NCBI GenBank assembly: GCA_030374805.1
Contig: JARGSG010000189.1
Location: 124,001-188,000, forward strand
From: Gracilaria gracilis
Taxonomy: Eukaryota; Rhodophyta; Florideophyceae; Gracilariales; Gracilariaceae
Length of the DNA: 64,000 nucleotides
Reading direction: 5' to 3'
Shown: positions 1-10,624 of the stretch, one piece after another
Numbering within the stretch: the first letter of the stretch is position 1
Layout of the letters: the number at the start of each line of letters is the position of its first letter
Position numbers and translations under genes: made by a program
Notes under the pieces: model-generated
The model's database searches: none
What the model was told of the DNA's origin: nothing
What the model saw: only the letters and a program-made list of their open reading frames with translations

Positions 1-1
1 C

Positions 2-157
2 ATACTGGAGGAGAAGGAGCAGAAGAGGCTGGGAGGAGTTGGGAGCCGGTTTGAAGCTAGGAAGGTGTACGAGAATGCAGAGAGTGTTCCGTCCGAGTTC
101 TGCAACTTGAAATGTAGGGAAACTGAGACTCAGGATCCGAATGCAGGGTTGGAGTGA
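2..157 (+). CDS. 3' end of an unidentified protein gene (partial)
   Basis: The window opens inside a reading frame that stays open for 51 codons and ends at TGA (155-157). The peptide is rich in Glu, Lys and Arg at its start (ILEEKEQKRLGG...) and has two Cys near the end. I do not recognise a family. The 51 visible codons are too few to be decisive, but composition is protein-like and the sequence becomes T-rich directly after the stop, as expected of a 3' untranslated region. The gene would start outside the window. It could be a chance open frame. Confidence 0.35.
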   Translation: MLEEKEQKRLGGVGSRFEARKVYENAESVPSEFCNLKCRETETQDPNAGLE

Positions 158-1444
158 GGGAGCGCTAGTGGTGGGTTCGCAATTTTTTAGAGTGTTTTTG
201 ACGTGTGTGGGGAATGTAAAGTTACGAGCGGTGGCAGGGGAACTGGAAACCAGCCTTCAACTCCAATAGGTGAAGTTTGAAATGCATTGAACGGAAATGG
301 AATTTCGAAAAAAAATTTTACCTTGCCAACTAGCGCAAACTGCAAAAATGCTAGTTTTTTCGGACTTTTATTTTCACAACTAGCGATCTAGCATACTAAA
401 CTAGCATTCCGAGAACACCGACGCAGCAGTCGCCATTGGACGTCTCGCGTTGGGCGGCGGGGCAGGTGAAACCGATGCGTTTAGCACATACGCGCATCGT
501 TGGCAAACGGGGTGAAGATCGGCGCGTACGCACGACACTCCATCATGTTGCGCCCCGGGAGCACCACCATGAAAGAGGGAGGAGGGTCTGGCGCCTGTTT
601 TCAAGGCCCTAAAATTGTGTCTATTTTTTCGAATTCGAATGGTCTGAACGTTCAGACGCGCGAGCGCGCGTTGTTTATTGCTGATTTCCTGAAATGTGGC
701 TTTTTTGAGCCATATAGGCCGGTGAAATGTTTTTCCAACTTCTTCTGTAAACCAAATCTTCTTAGCTTCTTTGTAAAAATAAATGGGGAATGTTTCTGCT
801 ATTTATGGCAGCGAATTGTAAGCCAATCTGTCAGCCCATTTCAGAGAATGAGCCTGTCTGGTGATGCTGGCCCTCGAAAATTTGGTACCTTATTTGAACA
901 GCTACATGTCGATGATTGACCGTACAAGTGACCATTGATATTAGCGTAGGTACAGAAATAGTGCAGGAAAACTATTTATTGTGGCCCACACTAATAAATA
1001 TGTCGACTCTCGCTCAACTTATGATAAAAGTGTGGCTAACACATCATATCTGAGGCTTTGAAACTGTTTAGGCGCCATTTGGCTAAACAAAAAAAGCGGC
1101 TCTTTCGTACCTATCATCAGTTCTACCCAAGCTCAACCGAGACTTTCAGCACTGATTGTTCAGCAGCTAACGAGATGTCCCTCCTCGCCTCTCCACTACT
1201 GAGCGCATTCTCGCACACAATCCCTAACCGAAACTCCGTAGAGTCGCTCAATACGACTCAACAAAGCCCCCAGGATCACGCAGAGCCTACTACAGTGTCC
1301 TTTAACCTACAAGAAGACACCTTACATCCAGAGAAAAGAACCAGAGGCCCACAAAACGTTCTAACAAAGACGCAAAAGGCCTGAATCGCGAATTTGTTGA
1401 TCGAAAACGCTGCATTAGAAGGTCGAAAACATGTATTCTCTTAA
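158..1444. other. AT-rich spacer without a recognisable gene
   Basis: No frame reads as a known family. Open frames of about 100-140 codons exist on the plus strand (500-919 and 1058-1384), but they have no recognisable motif and their composition changes along their length. Short direct repeats of the type CTAGCAT/CTAGCGA occur at 330-405. Several TAGTGTGG/CCACACTA motifs begin near 960. Confidence 0.5.
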
Positions 1445-2070
1445 GCAATAGAGTACGTCCTCTTTTTATTCAGGGGAAATGCAAAATCCAGCTTCAAACG
1501 AAGAAGCAGGTATTCGAGAAAGAGGGAAGAGCTAGTCAGGGGTCTTAACAGGGTACCCAAAGAGAGTCGTTTTTCTATCTTCAAGCACACAAAAGAAGGA
1601 CTTCAAAGGTATTATCGCAAGACAACAACTGGCAGGGGACGTAAAGTTACAGCATGGGTGGCTTTTCTGCAGAGAGACCCTTTGGAAGAATTCAACCGCA
1701 TGCGAAGTCAGTTCGTGCTGTGAGTTTGCCTCCGGATAAAGATGGAGGGACTTACGCAAAGAATGCCATGATTCGGTGTGGTATGGCTTTAAAGCTTTAC
1801 GGTCAGTGGGAGAGCATCAGATATTCTCTGAACTTTAGGCTATTATTAGCAAGCATAGCACCATTTTTGAAGAGCAGTTTGTTGGTGAGGCTGCGCAACC
1901 GGAGATTGGAAGCCCATACTATTTAAATGACTTGTAACTACTGTGATCCACACTAGTGAACCCATACTATTATTAGTGTGGATTCAAAAATAGTGTGGGC
2001 TGCACTATTTTCTGTGAGATGTTCGAATTTTGAGCATTCAGAACTAGTGTGGCTTACACTAATACCAGTG
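960..2070. repeat. cluster of TAGTGTGG / CCACACTA inverted motifs
   Basis: The octamer TAGTGTGG or its complement, exact or near-exact, recurs near 988, 1030, 1952, 1975, 1994 and 2043. At 1949-1985 the copies face each other (GATCCACACTA ... TAGTGTGGATTC) and can form a hairpin. The segments near 983 and 2043 resemble each other in direct orientation. This could be the remains of one or more MITE-like elements, possibly bracketing the 1445-1723 ORF fragment. No target duplication could be assigned. Confidence 0.35.
1445..1723 (+). pseudogene. unrecognised ORF fragment, basic protein
   Basis: This frame is open for about 92 codons without an ATG and ends at TGA (1721-1723). The middle is strongly basic (RRSRYSRKREELVRGLNRVP) and then reads like ordinary globular protein. 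A +1 neighbour frame continues the protein-like composition past the stop to about 1800, suggesting a decayed longer gene. It lies upstream of a PIF/Harbinger transposase. Such elements usually carry a second Myb/SANT-like gene, so that identity is possible, but I see no clear SANT Trp pattern. The missing start and the frame change argue for a relic. Confidence 0.3.
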
Positions 2071-2556
2071 ATCACCTGTACTTGATCTTAGGTGCAGTTT
2101 AAACAGAGCGTGAACGTAAAGGCGTGTGCGCGTGAATGCTAAACGTATAAAGAAAGACGCTCTAAATTAGACAGGCCGACACTTACTCCAGTCCTGAACG
2201 TGGTCTCCAATGGCGTCCGTATTGCGCCACACGCAACCCGCTAATATGAGTGTTCAAATGCACTCAATTTGCACACAATACCTCTTCCCTGAGCCGTTGC
2301 CTCACTGTGCATACGACGCTTTGAGCATCACCGAAGCACACGCGCGTCGTCCAAGCATGCGTCGGAGACTCGTGTGCCGTTGGTGCGTGCGTCGGTGTCT
2401 CGTGCGTCGTTAAAACGTGCGTCGGCAGAGCGCGCACTAATGATGTGATGACACGCGCTGTAAATTTCATAATGCGCTCGCACAGGATCCTACTCTGTAC
2501 CCCCAGAACTGCTGACACAGCCGTTTTGTATCTTATCGCGTTCTCTAAAATGATCT
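1724..2556. other. non-coding spacer
   Basis: No convincing gene. The stretch holds the right half of the TAGTGTGG cluster and the CGTGCGTCG minisatellite. The frame running into the Harbinger transposase opens at its end. Confidence 0.5.
2335..2432. repeat. degenerate CGTGCGTCG minisatellite
   Basis: Five imperfect copies of a GTGCGTCG(G/T) core are spaced about 15-20 bases apart. Local GC content is much higher than in the AT-rich flanks. Open frames across it (for example 2210-2413 +) are products of the repeat and are not annotated as genes. Confidence 0.5.
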
Positions 2557-3638
2557 GTGTGGAAGGGCATGATAAGTTTGTTTGTGTCGGCGCAATTAGA
2601 TGAGTTCCAGAAGACTTCTTTAATCAGCAGAGCAGGGTTTCGCATCAAAAAGGCAACCAACCAACACTCGTACTCCACCAAGTTTCAAGCATGTGCTCTC
2701 AAAACGCGCAAGAATGTCGTCTTCGAATCCGTGAGGGAGTTTCTCAGTGATCGATATTTCAAACGTGACTACCGTGTGAGCAGAGAATCTTTCTATAAAT
2801 TGGTAGAACTTCTAACTCTCTTTTTGAAAAAGATTGGAGATATGGGTGAAAGGGCAAGGCGGCCAACGCTTTCTTTGGCTACAAGGCTGGGTATCACATT
2901 AACGCGCCTCGCTGGTGGCAAGGTTGACACAATTCATCAGCTCTTTCGAACACAACGTTCTACCGTATACAGCGTAATTATAAATACGTGGACTGCACTG
3001 TCGAAGGTTGGAAAACTACCCGGGATTTCCGACAAGTATGAAGATTTTGCAAAGCTTTTGAGGGGCTTTAAGACATCAACATCTATATTGAGTTCTTTAA
3101 CAGGATTTGTAGGAGCTATTGATAGTATCACAATAAAGATCAAGTCTCCAAAAACAAATGCAGCGAAATATTGGTGTAGGAAAGGATACTATGCAATTCC
3201 CGTGCAAGCAGTAGTAAATAATGAAGCTCGGTTTTTGTTCGCTTCTGCGAAGTGTGTTGGCTCTAATCATGATTCCCTTGCATATGCTTCCTCTCTTCTG
3301 TCAGACTTTTTGCGGGGACAGGGCCTCCCTATGGAATTTTGGTGGGTGATGAAGCGTATTTATGCACTGACAATCTCATTACTTCAATTCCTGCGTCACA
3401 GATTCTTTTTGGATATGAGAAGGATTTCAAATACTTTTTTTCTTCGATGCGCGTGCATGTCGAGCAGGCCTTTGGCAAATTCTTTACAAGGTGGCGTATA
3501 CTGCAAAATCGATTTAACTACTCTGTAAGCCTTAGCGCAAGCATCATAGTTATGTGCATGAATTTGCAAAACTACTGCATTGATGAAAGAGAAAAGAAGG
3601 GGCGGTCTTTCATTCCCTCTGAACATCAGAACCTCTAG
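2557..3638 (+). pseudogene. PIF/Harbinger (HARBI1-like) transposase, frameshifted
   Basis: This is a DDE-superfamily endonuclease of the PIF/Harbinger type, which would cut and paste its own element. The first frame (2557-3528) gives an N-terminal helical region. It then shows the catalytic core with the first Asp in GAIDS near residue 188, followed by a K-x-Y-W-C-R-K-G-Y segment and the second Asp in SNHDS. A one-base frameshift near 3325-3339 moves the rest into the 3339-3638 frame, which supplies VGDEAYL and the terminal Glu in VEQAFGKFFTRW. All acidic residues expected for the family are therefore present across the two frames. The 323 + 99 residue span matches family size. Terminal inverted repeats were not located. 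One sequencing error could account for the break, but the neighbourhood is decayed. Confidence 0.75.
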
Positions 3639-4089
3639 AAGGATGTTCAAAACTGGTATGCAGCTTGAAAGGAGGGTTTAGCTTCCGCAAAGTCATTTTT
3701 GGACGAGACAAGGCTATGTTTCGTTCTCTTTACTGAACTGCTTTCGAAGCTGAAGGACGTTTCGTACCCGTGGTACCCTTGTAGTCTTTTTGCAGTGCAA
3801 GCTACGAAGGTGCCTTCGTATCACTCAAAAGGTAACATAAGCAGAACCAAAAATTGTCCATGAACTGAAAACGCTGCCAAATCGTCCTATCGCCGACTTC
3901 TTCTAAGCTTATCTATTACAAATTCCATTCAACCATCTAACATCTTGATTGAATACCCGAAACTGAAAGGAACTGGTTTAAAGAAGGCACAGCCCCACAC
4001 CGTGGATTAATTTGACCATTTTTGCCTGTCTGAAGAGATCTTAATCGTCTGGACTTCTTGTAACCAGCTGTGTTCACTATCTTGAACCA

Positions 4090-7000
4090 ATGGAGCAGCT
4101 TTTCGCAGTGCAAGTTCTTGTACAATACCTTGGCAAGCCTAGAGTTGGTCTTGATGCTGTTCGTCGTCTCTCGTCTGCCGCAGAGGTGGAATCTTTGCCT
4201 CTTCTTTGTACAGATGGCAGCTCGCTTATGCTTTCGGAGTATATCCACCCGTCGTCAAACGGACGCAAGGCTGTGTTTGAGGTCCTGAGTTCCGGTGAAA
4301 ACTCATTAGTGCAAGTGGTCTTCTTTTTACGCTGGTGGACGCCAGGGTGGCATCTGACTCATTGTGCACAAATCCAGGAGAGCTTGAGGTCATTTGAAAT
4401 GCACTAGAAATACTCATAGGGTTTCTGGCGAGAAAAACGTCAACAGTGTCACCCATGGACTTCCACCATTCTGGAAGAGTAAAAATAGGAACCAATCGAT
4501 GAGCTAAGCACCGTTTCTTGCTTTCTACTATCTCAGACGGCACAAAAGTTCCAATAGTAAGAGCTTTGAGTGCTTTTCTGCTACTCAGTAAAGGAGCGAT
4601 TCATTGCTTTACCGTAGTATAACGTCAGGTTCTTAGGTCGAGAATCACATGTTAAGCAGCCGTCAACCTAAGCACTAGGCTTCTTGCTCTCGCTCCTGCC
4701 CTGTGCAGCTTCAACAGTTCGATGCTAGACCTTCGCTTTCCTTCGTCTCTCTTAATTAGCTTTGAACAACCCTAGTGTAGTGACTGGAGCAATTGATTTT
4801 GGCGCTATTATACGTGACAGTTGATGCCATGGGGTGGGTGCAAACTGCTAGCCACATACTAATTAAGTACTGTATAACTTCCATTACCCCTGTTTCCATA
4901 CTGTCGGGTCTCTTTGGTGGGATACTGAGCAGTGCCAAGCCATATGAGCAGAAGGAGAGGGAAACCTATAGCGCGGAAGGTGCGGTATGTCTCTTATACA
5001 CTCTCCACCTTGTCTTGGAATTAGATACCTCACGGAAACCATTACATCAACCAGGGGACAGCATGTCAGCGATCCTGAACTCGAGCCAAGCTGAAGGTAA
5101 ATTGACAGAACATGATAATTCTTCGGAAGTTGGTTGTGGTCAAAGTTAAATTTCTGAAGCTGCAAGGTCTTCTCTAGAGGAAAGGGTTGTTGCCGCACAA
5201 GAAGGTGTTGATGACCGTCGCATTGCGACTGGTACTGTCCACCTTGTTTGTGAAGAATATACGAAGAGATATGGAGAGAAAGAGGGTATATTTGGCTTTC
5301 TAGTCCGTCGATTTGAGGCCGCCGAGAGTCATTTCTCTCAGGAATCAGCAAATAAGTATGGTGTATCGATTTCGGAAGGCGCACCTTACCTTACCCTCCA
5401 GATGAGTCAGATGATTGTTCTTACAGTCCACCCCCATTGCGTCAAGACTCATCTCTCTTTTCTACGGATCAAGCTGACAGTAAATACCGTGAACGCTTTG
5501 GAACTACAATTGCAGTTGCCCTCAGTGGCGATGCTTTTGTTGAGCAAAAAGAGAGAATCAAACTACACAAAGAAGTCGCTTCTCTTGCACTAAACACGCT
5601 GTGGAAATGGCTGGAGAGAGCCACTTCTCTGCGAGGATATAAGGATCTAGATATTATTCAAATTACCGGTCGTATTTGCAACAGTGCTGGTTCTTTGTTG
5701 TTCAACTCATCGTCAGCAATCTATGACTTACGAGCTGCTATGGTAGGCTTCCGGCATTTCATTGGTTCAGAGCTGAGGAAACAAAAAGACGATCATCCTA
5801 CCGGATTACGGAGTGGTCTTGTCCAAAGCCTAATCAATACTTTGACAGAAAAACGCCAGAGAACAAATCCCGTACTTTCAGTAATCATCGGGTCTTTTCA
5901 TGATGAAGCTGTTTTGAATCTTTGGAGTTTATTCGAGTCATGTAGAAGCCCAAAACGAAGGGAAGACTGAATGAAATGAAGATCTTCAGGGTTTCAGTAC
6001 AGAAAACATTTTATCTTTAATACTGAGTGTGAAATCGGAGCTAGTACTCGTGAACTCATGAGATCCATATTTGGGTTTTTGGGAGATATCATAGCCCTTT
6101 ATAGAAGTTCATAAGTGTGGGTTAATCATGTCGCAGCGTCATTTCTTTTGCTCAGCTATAGTCGCTTTATTTCTTTGGGAATAACGAAAGATCTTGATGT
6201 CCATCGCATCACTTTCGCACCGTTGTACGGCAAAAGCTCTGACCTTCTTCCGGAACCATCGTCTATTCTGAAATGCTTCCACAGAAATCGTTAATCGAGT
6301 TTCTTTCGTTTCATGAAACTCTTGTGGATGGTAAGAAAGTAAGATTGGTCTGATGGGTTGCCAAAGATGCTCTGGTGATCACTGAAGATATTTGTTCGAC
6401 ATTATGTTCACAGTTAGAGCGAGATTTGCAAAATTCTGACACTTGTATCAGTTTCTTCAACTGGAACTGATTGAGGTCAAGAAACTGCAGCGCTTATTTT
6501 TAGTGCTTTGAAATAATGAAGAGTGTCGTGCAACATATATCTTCGACGATACCGATTCTTACCCCCTGGAATGCATCTTTCTATAAATTGGCAAGTATCC
6601 CCATTCACATGTCATTGAAAACGCCGAACTGATTCTGACCACTGTTGTGGAATCATGTTTAACCTGCATTGGTGACACTGTTTATAATGAAGCGTCTGAA
6701 AACTTCTTACGGCTTCCAGATTCCTTCCAAAGAACAACTGGGAAGGAGCCCAGAAGAAGAAGCGTTGAAAACGCACATAGAATATCGAGCTTCATGAAGA
6801 ACACCAAGGAAATTCCTTTGTATTCCGCACTCCAACAAGTAATGCTTTACTTAAGGAATGTTAGGTCTGGAAGGATACCTCTTGTTCTTGCCAGCATTCT
6901 TCTTTCGTATTCTGAGTGTCTCAATCACGTCTCCCGAAATCAAATGGAGTTCATGCAAAATCTTATAATACAAGTTGCGAGCCACATCTTTCTCGTTCCG

Positions 7001-7681
7001 CAATTTAAAGCTGAACTTGTGGCATCTATGTAAGTGTTCCTGGACAATTTTTTGGATCAAAGCTTCTACCCTACAACCGAGGAAGAAAACGACACCAAGA
7101 GCGTTATCTATTTCATTGCACGGGTTTGTGAGATTTCAAAATTAGGCCAGCGAGATACTACGTCTCCCCACGTTATTCGCGCACTTTGCATGCTTGCTCG
7201 TGATACTGCTTCGCTCGTTGATTTAGATGAAGTTCTGCATTTTTTTATCCCAAAGAAAACTTCCTGAGGGTTTTGCAAAAGGTGATCTAAGAAGTTGGTT
7301 AAGTGAAGCTTTACCTCGAATGTCTTTAGCAACTCTTCGTTCTTTTTTACTGGTGCCTACAGATGAATCTGCTGTTACCGTTTCTCTTCACGGAGAAACC
7401 TTTGCATTCTTGACTTCAGCATCTCAAAAATCAAACGTATGAAGAAGGGCTCTTGTGACAGGACTCAGGGAGGTACAGGAGGCCGACTTCTTGGTGTGGA
7501 AGGGAATGGTTCTTCGATCTATAGTTGATTCTGCCACTCTAAACGATGTTGTCTTATCAGTAATTTAAAAGGTTGTGGGTATGGATCACTCCGTACTTAA
7601 AGCCCAGCTGCTAAAAAAACCTTTTTCAAGTGACATGCAAGGTTTCTGAAGAAGTAACCCAAGTCTGTATTGAAAGAAAAT
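4090..7681 (+). pseudogene. decayed giant gene, UBR4/BIG-like, upstream part
   Basis: Protein-like plus-strand frames follow one another with small frame changes and stops: about 4090-4407, 5162-5593, 5437-5970, 6647-7033, 7034-7267 and 7227-7442. Their composition (alternating helices rich in Leu, Ala, Glu and Ser) fits a large alpha-solenoid protein. Identity comes from the continuation beyond the inserted retrotransposon, where a UBR box is readable at 19568-19711. UBR4/BIG proteins are N-recognin-type E3 ubiquitin ligases of about 5,000 residues with the UBR box after a long solenoid. The order and size here are compatible. Multiple frameshifts plus an 11-kb insertion make it non-functional, unless unseen introns explain some breaks. 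The left border is uncertain. Confidence 0.5.
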
Positions 7682-8532
7682 TGGAGAGCAATTGCCCTTG
7701 GCAGGGACTGAGGATGATGCCATTCATATATCCGTTGTTATTTTCGGCTGAACTTCCTACTATTATGAAGTCTATTTGCCTATTTGGCCCGGATTAGGGA
7801 TCCGCTTATGAAGGGTAGGATTGGCGCGACACGTGTGTGCCCGCGCCCGATTACCGGATGCGCCGTTGCAAGTGTGCCACGGAGGTACACGTGGGTAGTG
7901 CTGGCCGGCGTGCCGGGTACTTAGATATTTTAGTGATATTTGTCAGCCGTATATAAGTGGCGGCACTTGCCGCCACTGTACGGGAAGTAAACCTCAAGGA
8001 GGCCTTGGCTCTAGCTTGATTTCCGCTTGCGCACGGTCTTTCGCCCCATTCCCGGGGAATACCGCCGCTTATCCGGATAAGTTATCCACCTCCGTCACCG
8101 AGAAGCACCGATCCGTCGTCACGGCCTCTTATTTATCATTCTTCCATACACTCTTTCTGTTTTCCCGTCTTACGGCTTCGTTACACTTCGCCCTGTTGTA
8201 CAGGTTTGCCCCTTTTTGTCTCGGGATTATTCCCAGCTCTCACGAGTCTGTGCTCCGCAGTGCGGCTCATTTGGCTACCTTCTATCTCGTCCCTTTTGCT
8301 ACGGGATACGCCACACCCAGTGGAATCCATCCTGTTGGCACCCCGATTGCCACCGCCAACCTCCGTCTGTAAGTCAGGAAGAGGCTGCCCGGAGTTACGC
8401 CCGGCACGTTTCGGCCTCATCGGAGGGTTCTGCCACTGCTCTGCCCCAATAGGGAGCAAGGCTGAACACCTTGGTGACGTAGCCGCTGGCGCGGTTTGTG
8501 GTCTTTTCTTCCGTTCCCGGCTTTGCCCCACA
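7682..8532 (+). repeat. gypsy 1 5' LTR
   Basis: 851 bp; first bases TGG (the other copies have TGT) and last bases CA. U3 holds the promoter (TATA at 7950) and R/U5 extends to the primer-binding site. Open frames inside the LTR recur in both copies but only reflect high GC content. Confidence 0.92.
7950..7956 (+). promoter_or_regulatory. TATA box of gypsy 1 LTR promoter
   Basis: TATATAA lies 270 bp into the LTR and is followed by a GC-rich inverted motif (GTGGCGGCACTTGCCGCCAC). The same box occurs at 18554-18560 in the 3' LTR. The truncated copy has TATAAAAG at the corresponding place. Confidence 0.6.
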
Positions 8533-8534
8533 AG

Positions 8535-8552
8535 TGGTCTCCCGACTTAGAA
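8535..8552 (+). other. gypsy 1 primer-binding site (tRNA not assigned)
   Basis: TGGTCTCCCGAC begins 2 bp after the LTR end. The leading TGG complements a tRNA 3'-CCA, as usual for Ty3/gypsy elements. I cannot say which tRNA it matches. Confidence 0.55.
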
Positions 8553-8589
8553 CTCGTGGAAGCGGTAATCGTTCGTTTAAAACTCCCGA

Positions 8590-10622
8590 TTGCTTCGGCG
8601 GATAATGACATCTCGCCGTAACAACGGTCGCTCGAAGGCTGGGTCTGCACCTGGCCCAATTGCCGGACCACCGGAATCCTCTGGACTGGCTCAGAGCCTC
8701 CTGCCGTTACCAGCGGATGTACTGAGCGTCCCGGGTGATAGCGCTCAAGCACCGGTTTCCCGGAGTCCCCGTACCAACGATGGGGCCCCACCAGCTCAAG
8801 GACCGGCTAGTTCCGCGCAAGCGGCTGAAGCCATGTCGTCGAGGTCCGACGAGTATACCCTCCGTGAATTAGAGGCACAAGTGCGCGTGATGCAGAACTC
8901 TCACGTGGCTCTGATTCACGACATTACGAAACTCCGGCAACGGCTGTACGAAGCCGATGTTCGGGATGTTTCGCAAGACGTCCGTGTCTTACGGTCTGAT
9001 GTCAACCATATCATGGAAGACCGAAAGGAATCGGCTGTCCTGCATGAGCAGGCAGCTGATCGTTTAAACCGCTTAGCGGCCCGTCTGGAAACGGTCGAGC
9101 ACACCATCATCCACGATGCTGTGGCGCCCGGCGTGCCGGTTTCCGAAGGTTCTCGGAAGTCGCACCGCTCCAAGGACCGCCATGCGGGAAAGAAGAGAAC
9201 GGTTAAATTGGAACCTGATTCGTCCTCTTTTTCATCCTCTGAGTCTAATGCCCAAGTCAGGGATTCGTCAACCGATTCTTCGGAAAGTGAGAACGAGCCC
9301 CCACGCTCTCGTGCTACCCGTTCCCGGGCCACCGAGGCCACGCAAGGCGTTGCCTGGAGCCGTTCTAAAGGACGAAAGCACCTTGGACTCAAGGAACTGA
9401 AGCCGACGAATTTATTGTATCGGAAGTTGCTGTCGTACCGATATTATCGGCTGGAAGACTCCAGTGGAGAAAGGACCCCTCGCCGGACTGGACGAGTGAA
9501 AGACCACATTAAGAGGCTGAAGCTCACACTGAAGCCCAATAAGTTCTCTGGGCAGGATCCAATCCTGGTGTTGGACTTTCTCGCCCGATATGTTGGGGAA
9601 GCCGATGTACTTCGGATGTCTGAGGCGCAAGCCTACATCACATTGCCCTACGTTTTAAAAGATATGGCCGAGGACCAGTACAACTCTGTCCGCGGATCGT
9701 CTCGTGCCTCCGAGGGAGGAGTGCCCTGTTGGCCAGAGGCTGTACAGTACCTCCTGCGATCCTACGCTACAGGAAACGCAATTCAAGAGGCCATACTCGC
9801 ATTGCGCGACACAAAGCAAGGACCGGAAGAGACGGAGACCGTTTATTCTACACGGTTGAATAAGGCCTTTCACCGCTGTGGGAACGTCTACTCCGCGGCC
9901 GAGAGATGTACCATGTTTGTGGATGGCTTGGTTCCCTCGATTAGGACTTTGGTAGCCCGTTATCGGAAGAACAAGCGCAAGATCTCCTACTTGGAGCTGG
10001 TTCAATTTTCCCAAGCTGAGGGTGATGCGGCACGGGCACGTGCCGGCATTAAGTCTCGCACACGCCGTCTATTCTATCTGGAAGAGAGGGATTTATCACG
10101 GCATCAATCGAGAGGTTCAGCCCATGCTAACTACGACAACGTGCACCTAGTGCAGAGTGACCAATCTTTGGCAACGTCGGACCTGCCATCCACGATGGGA
10201 CCGACAACCGAAGATTCGGATCCTGCTCTGTACGCCGGTAATCATGTTCCAGCATTGCCAGTGCCGCACTCTCGCGGGTACAGAAACTCCCGTCCAGGGT
10301 GGAGGGATCCCTACCCCCGAGACAGGAGCGAAGGCCGCCCAATGCGGATTCTCTTCGCCAGCTCATATGCCATGTTTGCTACAAACCTGATCATATTGCC
10401 CCGAACTGTATGTTACCATTCAGGGAGATGGCAAAAATTGTTCTCCATTATGAGTCGTTGACGCCCGCCGAGCGGGAACGTGTTCCCGACAAATCGTACC
10501 TTCGTGCGAAGGCGGATACTCAGCCTGGAAAACATGAATCTTCACCGAATCATGGTGAAGCACCAGCCGCATTTGCGAGCCCAACGGTTCCGCAAAATAG
10601 CGGCGACGCTCAGAAAAACTGA
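8590..10622 (+). pseudogene. gag: gypsy 1 gag, frameshifted before the zinc knuckle
   Basis: This is the structural protein of the retrotransposon particle. The main frame (8590-10461) gives an N-terminal Pro/Ser-rich stretch and a heptad-like coiled region (residues about 80-180). A Ser/Glu/Lys-rich segment and a gag/UBN2-like capsid region (LKLTLKPNKFSGQDPILVLD, residues about 305-325) follow. The CCHC knuckle ICHVCYKPDHIAPNCM is in a second frame (10299-10622), so a one-base indel lies between about 10300 and 10360. Gag ends at TGA 10620-10622, two bases before the ATG of the pol frame. The open overlap with pol is only 10601-10622. Confidence 0.8.
10613..10619 (+). promoter_or_regulatory. 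possible -1 frameshift site, gypsy 1 gag/pol
   Basis: In gag phase the sequence is CAG AAA AAC TGA, that is G_AAA_AAC directly before the stop. Pol is in the -1 phase and its frame is open only from 10601. The heptamer is one base away from the classical A_AAA_AAC, so it may be a mutated slip site. Reinitiation at the ATG 10625 is an alternative. Confidence 0.3.
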
Positions 10623-10624
10623 GC

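Noticed and set aside
8016-8550. Open frames in the gypsy 1 LTRs on both strands
   Set aside because: They recur at the same place in the two LTRs and drift in the older copy without codon-like constraint; they reflect GC-rich LTR sequence.
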